64,000 nucleotides of DNA from Thalassobius sp034670005 (lineage in GTDB: Bacteria; Pseudomonadota; Alphaproteobacteria; Rhodobacterales; Rhodobacteraceae), in the NCBI RefSeq assembly GCF_034670005.1, contig NZ_JAXMOH010000002.1:186001-250000 (forward strand), read 5' to 3'. Position 1 is the stretch's first letter. Each line of letters begins with the position of its first letter. Shown one piece after another: positions 32,998 through 40,740 of the stretch. Both the position numbers and the translations under genes were made by a program. Under the pieces are notes generated by a model, which ran no database searches, was not told the DNA's origin, and was given only the letters and a program-made list of their open reading frames with translations.

Positions 32998-34089
32998 ATG
33001 AACCACAGTATCAAGGAAATCGCAGCCGCCTTGGGTGCCGAAGCCTTCGGCAATACCGATCTGCAGGTGAACGGCGTGGCCGAACCGGCGCAGGCAAGCG
33101 ATACCGATCTGGCATTGGCGATGAAACCGGACTTCGCCGCTGGTCTGCCCGATGGTCAGGCCCGCGCAGCGATGCTCTGGGCCGGTGCCGATTGGCAAGC
33201 GCTGGGGCTGGAGGCCGCAATCACCGCGCCGCGCCCGCGTTTCGCTATGGCGGGGCTGTCAGCAATGATGGATCCGGGACAGGGTTTTGCCACTGGCATT
33301 CATCCCTCTGCGGTGATTGATCCCGCGGCAGAGCTTGGCGAAAATGTTTCCGTCGGGCCTCTGACAGTGATCGGAGCGGGGGCACGGATTGGCGCAGGAT
33401 CGGTGATCGGGCCGCAATGTTTCATCGGTACGGATACAGTGCTGGGCGAAAGTGCCTACCTGCGCGAAGGGGTGAAGATCGGTGCCCGGGTGACCATCGG
33501 CGCGCGTTTTATCGCGCAGCCCGGCGCGATTGTGGGCGGCGACGGGTTTTCTTTTGTCACACCCGAGCAATCGACCATAGAACGGGTGCGCGACACCTTG
33601 GGCGATCAGGGCGATCTGGCCGCGCAAAGCTATGCCCGCATCCATTCGCTAGGCAGCGTCACCATCGGGGATGACGTCGAACTGGGCGCGAACAGCTGCA
33701 TCGACCGCGGCACCGTGCGTGACACGCAGATCGGCAACGGGGTAAAATTCGATAATCTGGCCCAGATCGGTCATAATGTGGAAATCGGCAACGATTGTCT
33801 GATTTGTGCCCAGGTCGGTGTCGCAGGATCGTCACGTATCGGCAATAACGTCGTTCTGGGCGGGCAGACCGGGGTCAGTGATAACCTGTTTATTGGCGAT
33901 CACGTGATCACCGGTGGGGCGACCAAGGTATTGGCGAATGTGCCAGCCGGCCGGGTGATGCTGGGCTATCCAGCTATGAAGATGGAGACCCATATCGAGG
34001 TCTACAAAGGATTGCGCCGTTTGCCGCGCCTATTCCGGGACGTGGCGACATTGCAGAAAGCTGTTTCCAAGTCGATCAAGAGCGACTAA
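32998..34089 (+). CDS. lpxD: UDP-3-O-acyl-glucosamine N-acyltransferase
   Basis: 363 residues. Adds the N-linked 3-hydroxyacyl chain from acyl-ACP in lipid A synthesis. N-terminal uridine-binding domain (SIKEIAAALGAEAFGNTDLQ), a left-handed beta-helix of hexapeptide repeats from residue 105, catalytic H259 (FDNLAQIGHNVEIG), and a C-terminal helix. A 30-residue loop at 183-215 (from GFSFVTPEQSTIE to AQSYARIHS) is longer than in E. coli. It is followed by an acyl carrier protein and ketosynthase rather than fabZ-lpxA, so it may be a second lpxD copy with its own acyl supply. ATG 32998 was chosen over an upstream in-frame start because of similarity and CGGGGA. Confidence 0.9.
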   Translation: MNHSIKEIAAALGAEAFGNTDLQVNGVAEPAQASDTDLALAMKPDFAAGLPDGQARAAMLWAGADWQALGLEAAITAPRPRFAMAGLSAMMDPGQGFATGIHPSAVIDPAAELGENVSVGPLTVIGAGARIGAGSVIGPQCFIGTDTVLGESAYLREGVKIGARVTIGARFIAQPGAIVGGDGFSFVTPEQSTIERVRDTLGDQGDLAAQSYARIHSLGSVTIGDDVELGANSCIDRGTVRDTQIGNGVKFDNLAQIGHNVEIGNDCLICAQVGVAGSSRIGNNVVLGGQTGVSDNLFIGDHVITGGATKVLANVPAGRVMLGYPAMKMETHIEVYKGLRRLPRLFRDVATLQKAVSKSIKSD

Positions 34090-34122
34090 ATCAGCCTCAA
34101 TCACGAGGAGAAGACCGGGATC

Positions 34123-34383
34123 ATGAGCACCAAGGACAAAGTGATCGGAATCATCGCCGAACAGGCGGTACTGGAACCGTCAGATGTCACGATGGACAGC
34201 ACGTTGGAAGATCTGGGCATCGATAGTCTGGGATTGGTGGAGAGCATCTTCGCCATTGAAGAAGCCTTTGATATTACAGTGCCGTTCAACGCCAACGAGC
34301 CCGAGCAAAGCGATTTCGACATTTCTTCGGTCTCTACGATCATCGCCGGAATCGAAAAATTGGTGGCCGAGCAAACCGCATGA
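34123..34383 (+). CDS. Acyl carrier protein, lpxD-linked
   Basis: 86 residues. Carries acyl chains on a phosphopantetheine at S35 (LGIDSLGLVE). It is acidic as expected, and distinct in length from housekeeping AcpP (77-78). It lies between lpxD and a ketosynthase whose ATG overlaps its stop. Likely a dedicated ACP, functionally comparable to AcpXL of rhizobia, though its sequence is not the AcpXL type. CACGAGGAGA is a strong ribosome site before ATG 34123. Confidence 0.9.
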   Translation: MSTKDKVIGIIAEQAVLEPSDVTMDSTLEDLGIDSLGLVESIFAIEEAFDITVPFNANEPEQSDFDISSVSTIIAGIEKLVAEQTA

Positions 34384-35588
34384 ACCGAGTAGTTATTACT
34401 GGCGCGGGGACGATTAACGCTCTTGGGCACTCGGTCGTGGAAACGCTAGGTGCCATGAAAGAAGGCCGCTGCGGCATCGGTGATCTGGAATTTCGCGATG
34501 TCGATCGGTTGGCGATCAAGATCGGTGGCCAGGTTAAAGGATTCGAGGCTGACGGGCGCTTTAACCGACAGCAGATGACGCTTTACGACCGCTTCACCCA
34601 ATTCACCCTTGTCGCCGCAGAAGAAGCAATTACGCAGGCCGGGCTGGAATTCGTCGGTGAACTGGCCGCCAAGGCAGGTGTCGTTCTGGGCACGGCGGGC
34701 GGCGGTGTGTCTACTTGGGATGACAATTACCGCGCCGTCTACGAAGAAGGAAAGAACCGGGTTCATCCTTTCGTGGTCCCCAAGCTGATGAACAACGCTG
34801 CGGCCAGTCATCTGAGCATGAAATATAACCTGAAGGGCCCATCCTTCACGGTCTCGACTGCTTGTGCGTCGTCAAATCACGCGATGGCGCAGGCGTTCCA
34901 GATCGTGCGCTCTGGCATGTCCAAAGCGATGGTCACCGGCGGATCGGAATCGATGCTGTGCTTTGGTGGCGTGAAAGCCTGGGAAGGGCTGCGGGTAATG
35001 TCCAAAGACGCCTGCCGCCCGTTCAGCGCCAACCGCAATGGCATGGTACAGGGCGAAGGTGCGGGTGTTTTCGTCTTCGAGGAATATGAACACGCTAAAG
35101 CACGCGGCGCAGAAATCCTCTGCGAAGTGGTCGGCTACGCGATGACCTCGGACGCCTCCGATATCGTGATGCCGTCGAAACAGGGCGCTGCGCGGGCGAT
35201 ATCCGGCGCGCTTCAGAATGCCGGGATCAACGCAGACCAGATTGGCTATATCAACGCTCACGGCACCGGCACAGCGGCAAATGATAAAACCGAATGCGCT
35301 GCGGTTGCCGATGTGTTCGGTCCGCATGCTGATAAGCTGATGATGTCATCGACCAAGGCGATGCATGGCCATCTGATTGGCGCCACGGGTGCTGTTGAGT
35401 TACTGGCTTGCATCATGGCCCTGCGCGACGGGGTGATCGCACCGACCATCGGGTACGAAGAATTCGATCCCGAATGCGCTCTGGACGTGGTGCCGAACGA
35501 AGCACGCGAAGCCAACATCGACTATGCATTGTCGAACGCGTTTGCCTTTGGTGGTCTGAACGCGGTTCTGGCGTTGAAGAAAGTCTGA
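34380..35588 (+). CDS. Beta-ketoacyl-ACP synthase (KAS II-like)
   Basis: 402 residues. Condensing enzyme with the Cys-His-His triad: C162 (VSTACASSNHA), H294 (INAHGTGTAANDKTE) and H331 (TKAMHGHLIGATGAVE). It resembles FabF but differs in many conserved spots, fitting a specialised chain-elongation role with the ACP coupled upstream. Substrate length is unknown. The last gene of the ldt-lpxD-acp-KS run, followed by a strong terminator. I leave the symbol blank because the housekeeping fabF is probably elsewhere. Confidence 0.9.
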   Translation: MNRVVITGAGTINALGHSVVETLGAMKEGRCGIGDLEFRDVDRLAIKIGGQVKGFEADGRFNRQQMTLYDRFTQFTLVAAEEAITQAGLEFVGELAAKAGVVLGTAGGGVSTWDDNYRAVYEEGKNRVHPFVVPKLMNNAAASHLSMKYNLKGPSFTVSTACASSNHAMAQAFQIVRSGMSKAMVTGGSESMLCFGGVKAWEGLRVMSKDACRPFSANRNGMVQGEGAGVFVFEEYEHAKARGAEILCEVVGYAMTSDASDIVMPSKQGAARAISGALQNAGINADQIGYINAHGTGTAANDKTECAAVADVFGPHADKLMMSSTKAMHGHLIGATGAVELLACIMALRDGVIAPTIGYEEFDPECALDVVPNEAREANIDYALSNAFAFGGLNAVLALKKV

Positions 35589-35633
35589 CGACAAGGATCG
35601 CCCCCGTCGCATTGAAACCGGATCGTAAATGCA

Positions 35634-35665
35634 AAAGGCCGCCCCAAGGGGCGGCCTTTGTGTTT
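35634..35665. terminator. Bidirectional terminator between KS gene and ialB
   Basis: AAAGGCCGCCCC and GGGGCGGCCTTT form a perfect 12-bp inverted repeat with a 2-nt centre, with TGTGTTTT on the right. It lies 45 bp after the ketosynthase stop and 18 bp after the end of the convergent ialB gene, so it can serve both. Confidence 0.9.
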
Positions 35666-35682
35666 TCGCACCGCGACTGTTG

Positions 35683-36294
35683 TTACTGCGAGGCAACCTC
35701 TGTCACCATGTCATATCCAGAGGTAAAGCCCTTCAGCGACATATCGACCCGCACGATTTGATCAGGGGCGACAAAAGGCACGATCGAAAGCGTCGCCTTG
35801 GCGCCACGCTTGAATTCTGCGATGTCTTCGGCACGTAGACCAATACGGGCGTAACATCCCAGCCGGTCGCAGACCGAGAACGGATACCGTTTTCCCGGGT
35901 TGCCATCCACTGCAATGGTCAGCTGTGCCGTCAGCAAGGTTTCAAGCGGCACGGCGATCATCGCGCCCGCCTCGGCGTCGCCGCCATTCTTAAGCCGGAA
36001 CAGCCGTACGGTCGCGATCGGGTTACCGTCCCCGCCGTTCAGTTCCTGCATCAGTTGGCAGGGTTCTTCATCGGTGCCGGTCCGCAGGCATTCAAGGTTC
36101 CAATCACCCGAGGTTTCGCGAATATACGGTTCGACTTTCACCTCTTCGCCAAGGCTTAAACCCGGATCGGTGTTTGCGGCGGGGGTGTCGGCTGCTGAAT
36201 CAGCTGCCGGTGTTTCGGCGGTATCCTGTGCAAATGCCGCCCCGGCAATGCTCAACGCGGCCAGAACGGAAACAATATTAAGAAATTTGGGCAT
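35683..36294 (-). CDS. Invasion-associated locus B (IalB) family protein
   Basis: 203 residues. Signal peptide MPKFLNIVSVLAALSIAGAA, cleavage near AFAQD, then a low-complexity Ala/Asp/Pro linker (22-45), then the IalB domain: RETSGDWNLECLR, CQLMQELNGGDGNPIATV, GMI-type segment GAMIAVPLETLLTAQL, and SVCDRLGCYARI. Four cysteines are placed for two disulfides. IalB is a Bartonella erythrocyte-invasion factor; in free-living bacteria the role is unknown. Its unusually structured upstream region holds a promoter, a short leader ORF and a hairpin. Confidence 0.88.
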   Translation of the reverse strand: MPKFLNIVSVLAALSIAGAAFAQDTAETPAADSAADTPAANTDPGLSLGEEVKVEPYIRETSGDWNLECLRTGTDEEPCQLMQELNGGDGNPIATVRLFRLKNGGDAEAGAMIAVPLETLLTAQLTIAVDGNPGKRYPFSVCDRLGCYARIGLRAEDIAEFKRGAKATLSIVPFVAPDQIVRVDMSLKGFTSGYDMVTEVASQ

Positions 36295-36414
36295 GTTACC
36301 CCCATCAATTGCTCGGTTTTCATTGCCATGGCTCTAACATGCCAACGCCCGACTGTCAGGCAGGAAAACGCCCGCAAACCGGCTCTGTTGGCGAATTCCT
36401 GCCATGCTCGGATA

Positions 36415-36462
36415 TCACGGAGCAAAACAACAAAAAGGGGTCACAAACGGACCCCTTTTCAT
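36415..36462 (-). CDS. Putative 15-aa leader ORF upstream of ialB
   Basis: ATG 36462 to TGA 36415 encodes MKRGPFVTPFCCFAP. A good ribosome site (GGGGAGA at 36477-36471) lies 9 nt before the ATG. The codons overlap a perfect hairpin at 36433-36459 that is followed on the minus strand by a T-rich tract (TTTTTGTTGTTTT). The layout (promoter, ribosome site, tiny Cys-Cys ORF, terminator-like hairpin, then ialB 120 bp on) is that of a transcriptional leader. Not demonstrated; the ORF is too short to test by composition. Confidence 0.4.
   Translation of the reverse strand: MKRGPFVTPFCCFAP
36433..36459. terminator. Hairpin (attenuator-like) in the ialB leader
   Basis: AAAAGGGGTC and GACCCCTTTT pair perfectly over 10 bp with a 7-nt loop. 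T-rich sequence follows on both strands: CATACTTTTTTT on the plus side and TGTTGTTTT on the minus side. On the minus strand it lies inside the short leader ORF. No plus-strand gene needs a terminator here, which argues for a minus-strand or leader role. Confidence 0.65.
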
Positions 36463-36507
36463 ACTTTTTTTCTCCCCGTCGGACTGGCCGACTTAGTCAT
36501 TAACGGA

Positions 36508-36536
36508 ACGCTAGGATGTTTGTAACGGTCCGTCAA
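36508..36536 (-). promoter_or_regulatory. Candidate sigma70 promoter for the ialB leader
   Basis: On the minus strand TTGACG (36536-36531), a 17-bp spacer, and TAGCGT (36513-36508). Transcription would begin near 36500 and read through the leader ORF and hairpin to ialB. Confidence 0.5.
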
Positions 36537-36558
36537 CAGGGTTTGCGGCAAGACGATT

Positions 36559-36650
36559 AAAAAAGAAACGCCGCCCCGAAACTTGGGACGGCGTGGCCAT
36601 ACGGGAGGGAGCCAACCGGTGCCCAAAGCGATGGCATCCCGGTGTTTTTC
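36559..36650 (-). ncRNA. Candidate small RNA with a UCCCUCCC loop
   Basis: Read on the minus strand, this stretch folds into three stem-loops: an imperfect one (36644-36615, CACCGGGATGCC with GGCACCGGT), a small one whose 13-nt loop shows TCCCTCCC between TGGC and GCCA (about 36614-36594), and a GC-rich terminator (ACGCCGTCCC with GGGGCGGCGT) followed by TTTCTTTTTTAA. Upstream are CTGAAA (36685-36680) and CATGTA (36661-36656), resembling a heat-shock-sigma promoter. Exposed CCUCCUCCC-like loops define the stress-induced cuckoo RNAs of Rhodobacter. The plus strand has no alternative explanation except a GGGAGGGAG that could serve an unlikely ORF. Confidence 0.45.
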
Positions 36651-36719
36651 ATCGTTACATGAAGAGGTTAACAATGTACTTTCAGAACAGAAACATTTGC
36701 TGAAAAAGAGGGCAGTCGG

Positions 36720-38270
36720 GTGCAGGACAGTATTTTCATTGGCGGTGGCGGCGACGATTATGGCGAAAAACAGGGGCTGTCGCTGAAATATGCCAATCGC
36801 CATGGTTTGGTTGCCGGGGCAACCGGCACCGGTAAAACCGTGACTCTGCAAATCATGGCAGAAGGCTTTTCCGCTCAGGGCGTGCCGGTGTTCCTGTCAG
36901 ATGTCAAAGGCGACCTGTCGGGCCTGGCAGCAGCCGGATCGCCGGGATTCAAACTGCATGACGCGTTCATGGATCGTGCAGGCAAGATCGGGTTGGACGA
37001 TTATAGCTATCAGGCGTTCCCGGTCACCTTCTGGGACCTTTTCGGCCAGCAGGGCCACCCGGTGCGCACCACGGTGGCGGAAATGGGTCCGCTGCTGCTG
37101 TCGCGCCTGCTGGAACTGTCCGAGGCACAAGAAGGCATCCTGAACATCGCTTTCCGTCTGGCCGACGAACAGGGGCTGCCGTTGCTGGACCTGAAGGATC
37201 TGCAGGCGCTGCTGGTCTGGGTCGGCGAAAACCGCGCCGATCTGAGCCTGCGTTACGGCAATATCTCGGTCCAGTCGGTGGGCGCGATTCAGCGCCGTCT
37301 GTTGGTGTTGGAAAACCAGGGCGGGGCGAAGCTGTTCGGCGAACCGGCGCTCGAATTATCCGACTTGATGCGCACCGATCTGGACGGGCGTGGGCGGATC
37401 AACATCCTGGCCGCCGACAAGCTGATGGCGTCGCCACGTCTCTACGCGACCTTCCTTCTGTGGCTGTTGTCGGAACTGTTCGAGGAACTGCCCGAAGTGG
37501 GCGACCCGGACAAACCGAAGCTGGTGTTTTTCTTCGACGAGGCGCATCTGCTGTTCGACGACGCGCCCAAGGCGCTGGTCGACAAGGTGGAACAGGTGGC
37601 GCGGCTGATCCGGTCCAAGGGGGTGGGGGTTTATTTCATCACCCAGAACCCGGCCGACGTGCCCGAAGACATCCTCGGCCAACTGGGCAACCGGGTGCAG
37701 CACGCGCTACGCGCCTTCACCGCACGCGACCGCAAGGAATTGCGGCTGGCCGCCGAAACCTATCGCGACAATCCCCGGTTCGACACCGAAGAGGCGATCC
37801 GTGAAGTCGGGGTTGGAGAAGCGGTGACGTCCTTTCTGCAAAAAAAGGGCGTGCCGGGTGTGGTCGAACGGACACTGATCCGTCCGCCATCCTCGCAGCT
37901 GGGACCGATAGATGCGGCCCTACGCAAAGCGTTGATCGACAGCTCGCCCGTCGCAGGGAAATACGAGGTGCTGCAAGACCGGCACTCGGCCTATGAAATT
38001 CTGACCAAGCGGGCGCAGGAGGCCGCGCAAGAAGCCGAAGCGGCCGAGCGGCGCGAGGTGGAAGCAGAAGAAGTAGAGCGTGAATTCAAGGCAGCCCGGC
38101 GCTATTCGGGATCGCGGGTGAAACGCTCGTCTTCGCGCTCGACCCGCAGCAATGCGCGTGGCGACACGGTGGGTGATGCGCTTGGCAAGGCTTTGGTCAA
38201 GGAACTGCGCGGCACTACCGGGCGGCGCATCGTGCGCGGCATTCTGGGGGGATTGTTCAAGGGCAAATGA
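36720..38270 (+). CDS. HerA-like ATPase (DUF853 family)
   Basis: 516 residues from GTG 36720 (GAGGG 9 nt upstream). P-loop GATGTGKTVT at 33-42, Walker B-like FFFDEAHLLFDDAP near 280, a sensor VYFITQNPADVPEDIL near 310, and an arginine-finger region (LRAFTARDRKELRLA). The C-terminus has a helical Ala/Glu-rich segment (about 425-460), then a Ser/Arg-rich linker (SGSRVKRSSSRSTRSNARG) and a conserved glycine-rich end. HerA-like hexameric translocases act in DNA processing; the DUF853 branch has no proven role and lacks a NurA partner here. Single gene. Confidence 0.88.
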   Translation: MQDSIFIGGGGDDYGEKQGLSLKYANRHGLVAGATGTGKTVTLQIMAEGFSAQGVPVFLSDVKGDLSGLAAAGSPGFKLHDAFMDRAGKIGLDDYSYQAFPVTFWDLFGQQGHPVRTTVAEMGPLLLSRLLELSEAQEGILNIAFRLADEQGLPLLDLKDLQALLVWVGENRADLSLRYGNISVQSVGAIQRRLLVLENQGGAKLFGEPALELSDLMRTDLDGRGRINILAADKLMASPRLYATFLLWLLSELFEELPEVGDPDKPKLVFFFDEAHLLFDDAPKALVDKVEQVARLIRSKGVGVYFITQNPADVPEDILGQLGNRVQHALRAFTARDRKELRLAAETYRDNPRFDTEEAIREVGVGEAVTSFLQKKGVPGVVERTLIRPPSSQLGPIDAALRKALIDSSPVAGKYEVLQDRHSAYEILTKRAQEAAQEAEAAERREVEAEEVEREFKAARRYSGSRVKRSSSRSTRSNARGDTVGDALGKALVKELRGTTGRRIVRGILGGLFKGK

Positions 38271-38285
38271 GGCAGGAACTTGTCC

Positions 38286-38400
38286 GGAGGGCGGGCAGGG
38301 GGCGCTGCCCCCGTCGCCTGCGGGCGCTCGTCACTGAAATTGATTAACTGGATCAATTTCCGGGCGTTCCTTGCCCCCCCCCGGACATTTTTGAAAAGAA
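38286..38400 (+). repeat. Intergenic repeat element, copy 3, with internal palindrome
   Basis: GGGCGGGCAGGGGGCGCTG and CCCCCGTCGCC match copy 2. The usual ending (CCCCCCCGGACATTTTTG, then AAGAAGAAAG) is displaced by about 45 bp that include GAAATTGAT-TAACTGG-ATCAATTTC at 38336-38360, a perfect 9-bp hairpin. The element lies between the HerA-like gene and livM, just before their shared terminator. Confidence 0.55.
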
Positions 38401-38402
38401 GA

Positions 38403-38422
38403 AAGGGCCCGGTAGGGCCCTT
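38403..38422. terminator. Terminator between HerA-like gene and livM
   Basis: AAGGGCCC-GGTA-GGGCCCTT is a perfect 8-bp inverted repeat. On the minus strand it is followed by TCTTCTTTTC, so it should end the liv operon; the plus side continues GCTGTTATTTTTCC and can end the HerA-like transcript. Confidence 0.75.
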
Positions 38423-38426
38423 GCTG

Positions 38427-39731
38427 TTATTTTTCCGGGATCAAGCCGCGGGGGCTGAACCTGAGCACCAGCAGCAGCACCAGCCCCATCGTCAGCAGCC
38501 GCATATGCGCGGTGCTGTCCAGCAGGTGCGCCTTGAGCGCGCTGTCATCGGCCATGCCGTAGGTGATCAGCTGCATCAGCGCCTGTCCCAGAGGTTCGAC
38601 CTGAACCCACAGGAGCCAGATCAGGAAGCCGCCCAGAACGGCCCCCAGATTGTTGCCCGACCCGCCAACGATCACCATCACCCAGATCAGGAAGGTAAAG
38701 CGCAGCGGCTGATAGGTACCCGGCGTCAGCTGCCCATCCAGCGTGGTCATCATCGCCCCGGCAATGCCGCAGATGGCCGAGCCGAGGATAAAAACCTGCA
38801 AGTGGCGGCGGGTCACATCCTTGCCCATCGCCTCGGACGCAACTTCATTGTCACGGATCGCCCGCATCATCCGGCCCCAAGGCGAATGCAACGCCTTCTG
38901 CGTCATCCATAGAAGGATCAGCAGAACCACGGTGAACAACCCGGCGTAAAGCAACTTGACCCAGAGCGTCGATGCGGTGGTTGCGGTCAGTCCGAGGCTG
39001 GTCGCGCGATCAACAAAAGCAGTGCTTTGTTGCAGATCGATTTCATAGGGCACCGGGCGGGGCAGGCCGATCACGTTTTTTACGCCACGCGCCAGCCAGT
39101 CTTCGTTTTTCATCATCGCAATGACGATTTCGGCAATCCCCAGCGTCGCAATGGCCAGATAATCCGAGCGCAATCCAAGCGCGGTTTTGCCGATGATCCA
39201 GGCCGCACCGGCGGCGAGCAACCCGCCCACCGGCCAGGCCAGCAGAACCGGCAGGCCCAGCCCGCCAATATTTCCCGCGACAGCCGGATTGATCGCTTCG
39301 ACCGCTTCGACGGCCGGGTCGAACACCCAACGGTAAAGGAAAAAGCCAAGCACCAGAATCACCAGCATCGCCAGCGTCCGTGCCTTGCCTTTTGCCATGC
39401 GGCGATAGGTCAGGATTGCCGCAATGATCGTCGCCGCCCCCAGCACGAGTGCCATCAGGATACGGTAGCCACCCGCATTCCATGCCTCGGGTAGCGGATC
39501 AGTGGAAACCAGCACAGTGGCCAGTCCCCCCAGAGCGACAAAGCCCATGATGCCCACGTTAAAAAGCCCGGCAAACCCCCATTGCAGGTTCACGCCCAAA
39601 GCCATGATGGCGCTGATCAAGCCCATGTTGAGGATTTGCAGCGCCGTGTTCCAGCTTTGCATCACGCCTGTCAGCACGATCATCAGGCCGACAATGGCGA
39701 AAAGCCCGATTTTCTTGGTCGTATCGGTCAT
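38427..39731 (-). CDS. livM: Branched-chain amino acid ABC transporter permease LivM
   Basis: 434 residues, about ten membrane helices. LivM family: ALGVNLQWGFAGLFNVGIMG in the first loop, and the EAA-like AIRDNEVASEAMGKDVTRRHLQVF before the last helices. Longer than typical E. coli-type cores because of an added pair of helices near 85-125. Last gene of the liv operon (order livK-livG-livF-livH-livM); its start overlaps the livH stop (ATGA). Confidence 0.92.
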   Translation of the reverse strand: MTDTTKKIGLFAIVGLMIVLTGVMQSWNTALQILNMGLISAIMALGVNLQWGFAGLFNVGIMGFVALGGLATVLVSTDPLPEAWNAGGYRILMALVLGAATIIAAILTYRRMAKGKARTLAMLVILVLGFFLYRWVFDPAVEAVEAINPAVAGNIGGLGLPVLLAWPVGGLLAAGAAWIIGKTALGLRSDYLAIATLGIAEIVIAMMKNEDWLARGVKNVIGLPRPVPYEIDLQQSTAFVDRATSLGLTATTASTLWVKLLYAGLFTVVLLILLWMTQKALHSPWGRMMRAIRDNEVASEAMGKDVTRRHLQVFILGSAICGIAGAMMTTLDGQLTPGTYQPLRFTFLIWVMVIVGGSGNNLGAVLGGFLIWLLWVQVEPLGQALMQLITYGMADDSALKAHLLDSTAHMRLLTMGLVLLLVLRFSPRGLIPEK

Positions 39732-40738
39732 ACGGATTTCCCCTTGAAGAGGCCCGTCGGCTTGAACAAAAGCACGATCACGAGGATCGCGAAGCTGACG
39801 GCGAATTTGTAGTCAGTCGACAGAAGCTGCACCAACCCCTCGGGGTCGAGATTGTCGGGCAATAGGTAGACCAGCACTTTTTTCCAGGCATAAGTGATGG
39901 TGACTTCGGAAAACGCGATCACGAACCCCCCGGCGATCGCGCCCAGAGGGCTACCCAGACCGCCGACAATCGCAGCGGCGAAGATCGGCAGCAGCAACTG
40001 GAAATATGTGAAAGGCTTGAACGTTTTGTCGAGCCCGTAAAGCGTACCCGCCACGGTGGCCAGCGCCGCCACGATCAACCAAGTGTAAAGCACGACCCGT
40101 TCGGGGTTGATCCCCGACAAGAGCGCCAGATCTTCGTTATCCGAATAGGCGCGCATCGATTTGCCAGTGCGGGTCCGGTTGAGGAACCAGAACAGCAGCG
40201 CCACCACCACAACGGCGGTGATCACGGTGATGCCCTGCGTTGTCTTGATCGCCAGCCCTTCGTGCAGGCCGGTCATCTGCTTGAAATCCCGCGCCGAAAT
40301 GATGAAGCGTTCACCATCGGCAAAGCGTTGATCGTTGGGCCCAATGATGAAACGCACCAGACCGTTCATGATGAACATCACCCCCATCGACACGATCACG
40401 AGGATCACCGGCTTGGCCTTCTGTTCGCGGTAGAACCGGTAAACGATCCTATCGGTACCGATCACCAGCGCAGCACAGGCGATGATGCCGAAGGGCAGGG
40501 CCAGCAGCGCAGTGGGCAGCGGCCCCAGCGTGATGCCCATCGACTGGAACCACCAGGTGAAAAGCACAACCACCATGGTGCCAAACGCCATGGTGTCGCC
40601 ATGGGCGAAGTTGGAAAACCGCAGGATGCCGTAGATCAAAGTCACCCCGAGCGCGCCCAGAGCCAATTGACTGCCATAGGCGATGGCGGGGACCAGAACG
40701 AAGTTGGAAAGCGCCACGATGGCGTTGAGAATGTCCAT
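39728..40738 (-). CDS. livH: Branched-chain amino acid ABC transporter permease LivH
   Basis: 336 residues, about eight helices. LivH signature: ALGALGVTLIYGILRFSNFA near residue 28, NRTRTGKSMRAYSDNEDLAL near 190 (ATPase contact) and AAAIVGGLGSPLGAIAGGFV near 255. Start ATG 40738 lies 2 bp after the livF stop. Confidence 0.93.
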   Translation of the reverse strand: MDILNAIVALSNFVLVPAIAYGSQLALGALGVTLIYGILRFSNFAHGDTMAFGTMVVVLFTWWFQSMGITLGPLPTALLALPFGIIACAALVIGTDRIVYRFYREQKAKPVILVIVSMGVMFIMNGLVRFIIGPNDQRFADGERFIISARDFKQMTGLHEGLAIKTTQGITVITAVVVVALLFWFLNRTRTGKSMRAYSDNEDLALLSGINPERVVLYTWLIVAALATVAGTLYGLDKTFKPFTYFQLLLPIFAAAIVGGLGSPLGAIAGGFVIAFSEVTITYAWKKVLVYLLPDNLDPEGLVQLLSTDYKFAVSFAILVIVLLFKPTGLFKGKSV

Positions 40739-40740
40739 GA

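Noticed and set aside
36583..36786. 67-codon plus-strand ORF with GGGAGGGAG before an internal GTG
   Set aside because: It overlaps the HerA-like gene start and has no family likeness; the GGGAGGGAG is better explained as the complement of the candidate sRNA loop.
38336..38360. FNR/FnrL site (TTGAT-N4-ATCAA) in the palindromic insert
   Set aside because: The half-sites TTGAT and ATCAA are 7 bp apart instead of 4, and they lie between two convergent gene ends.
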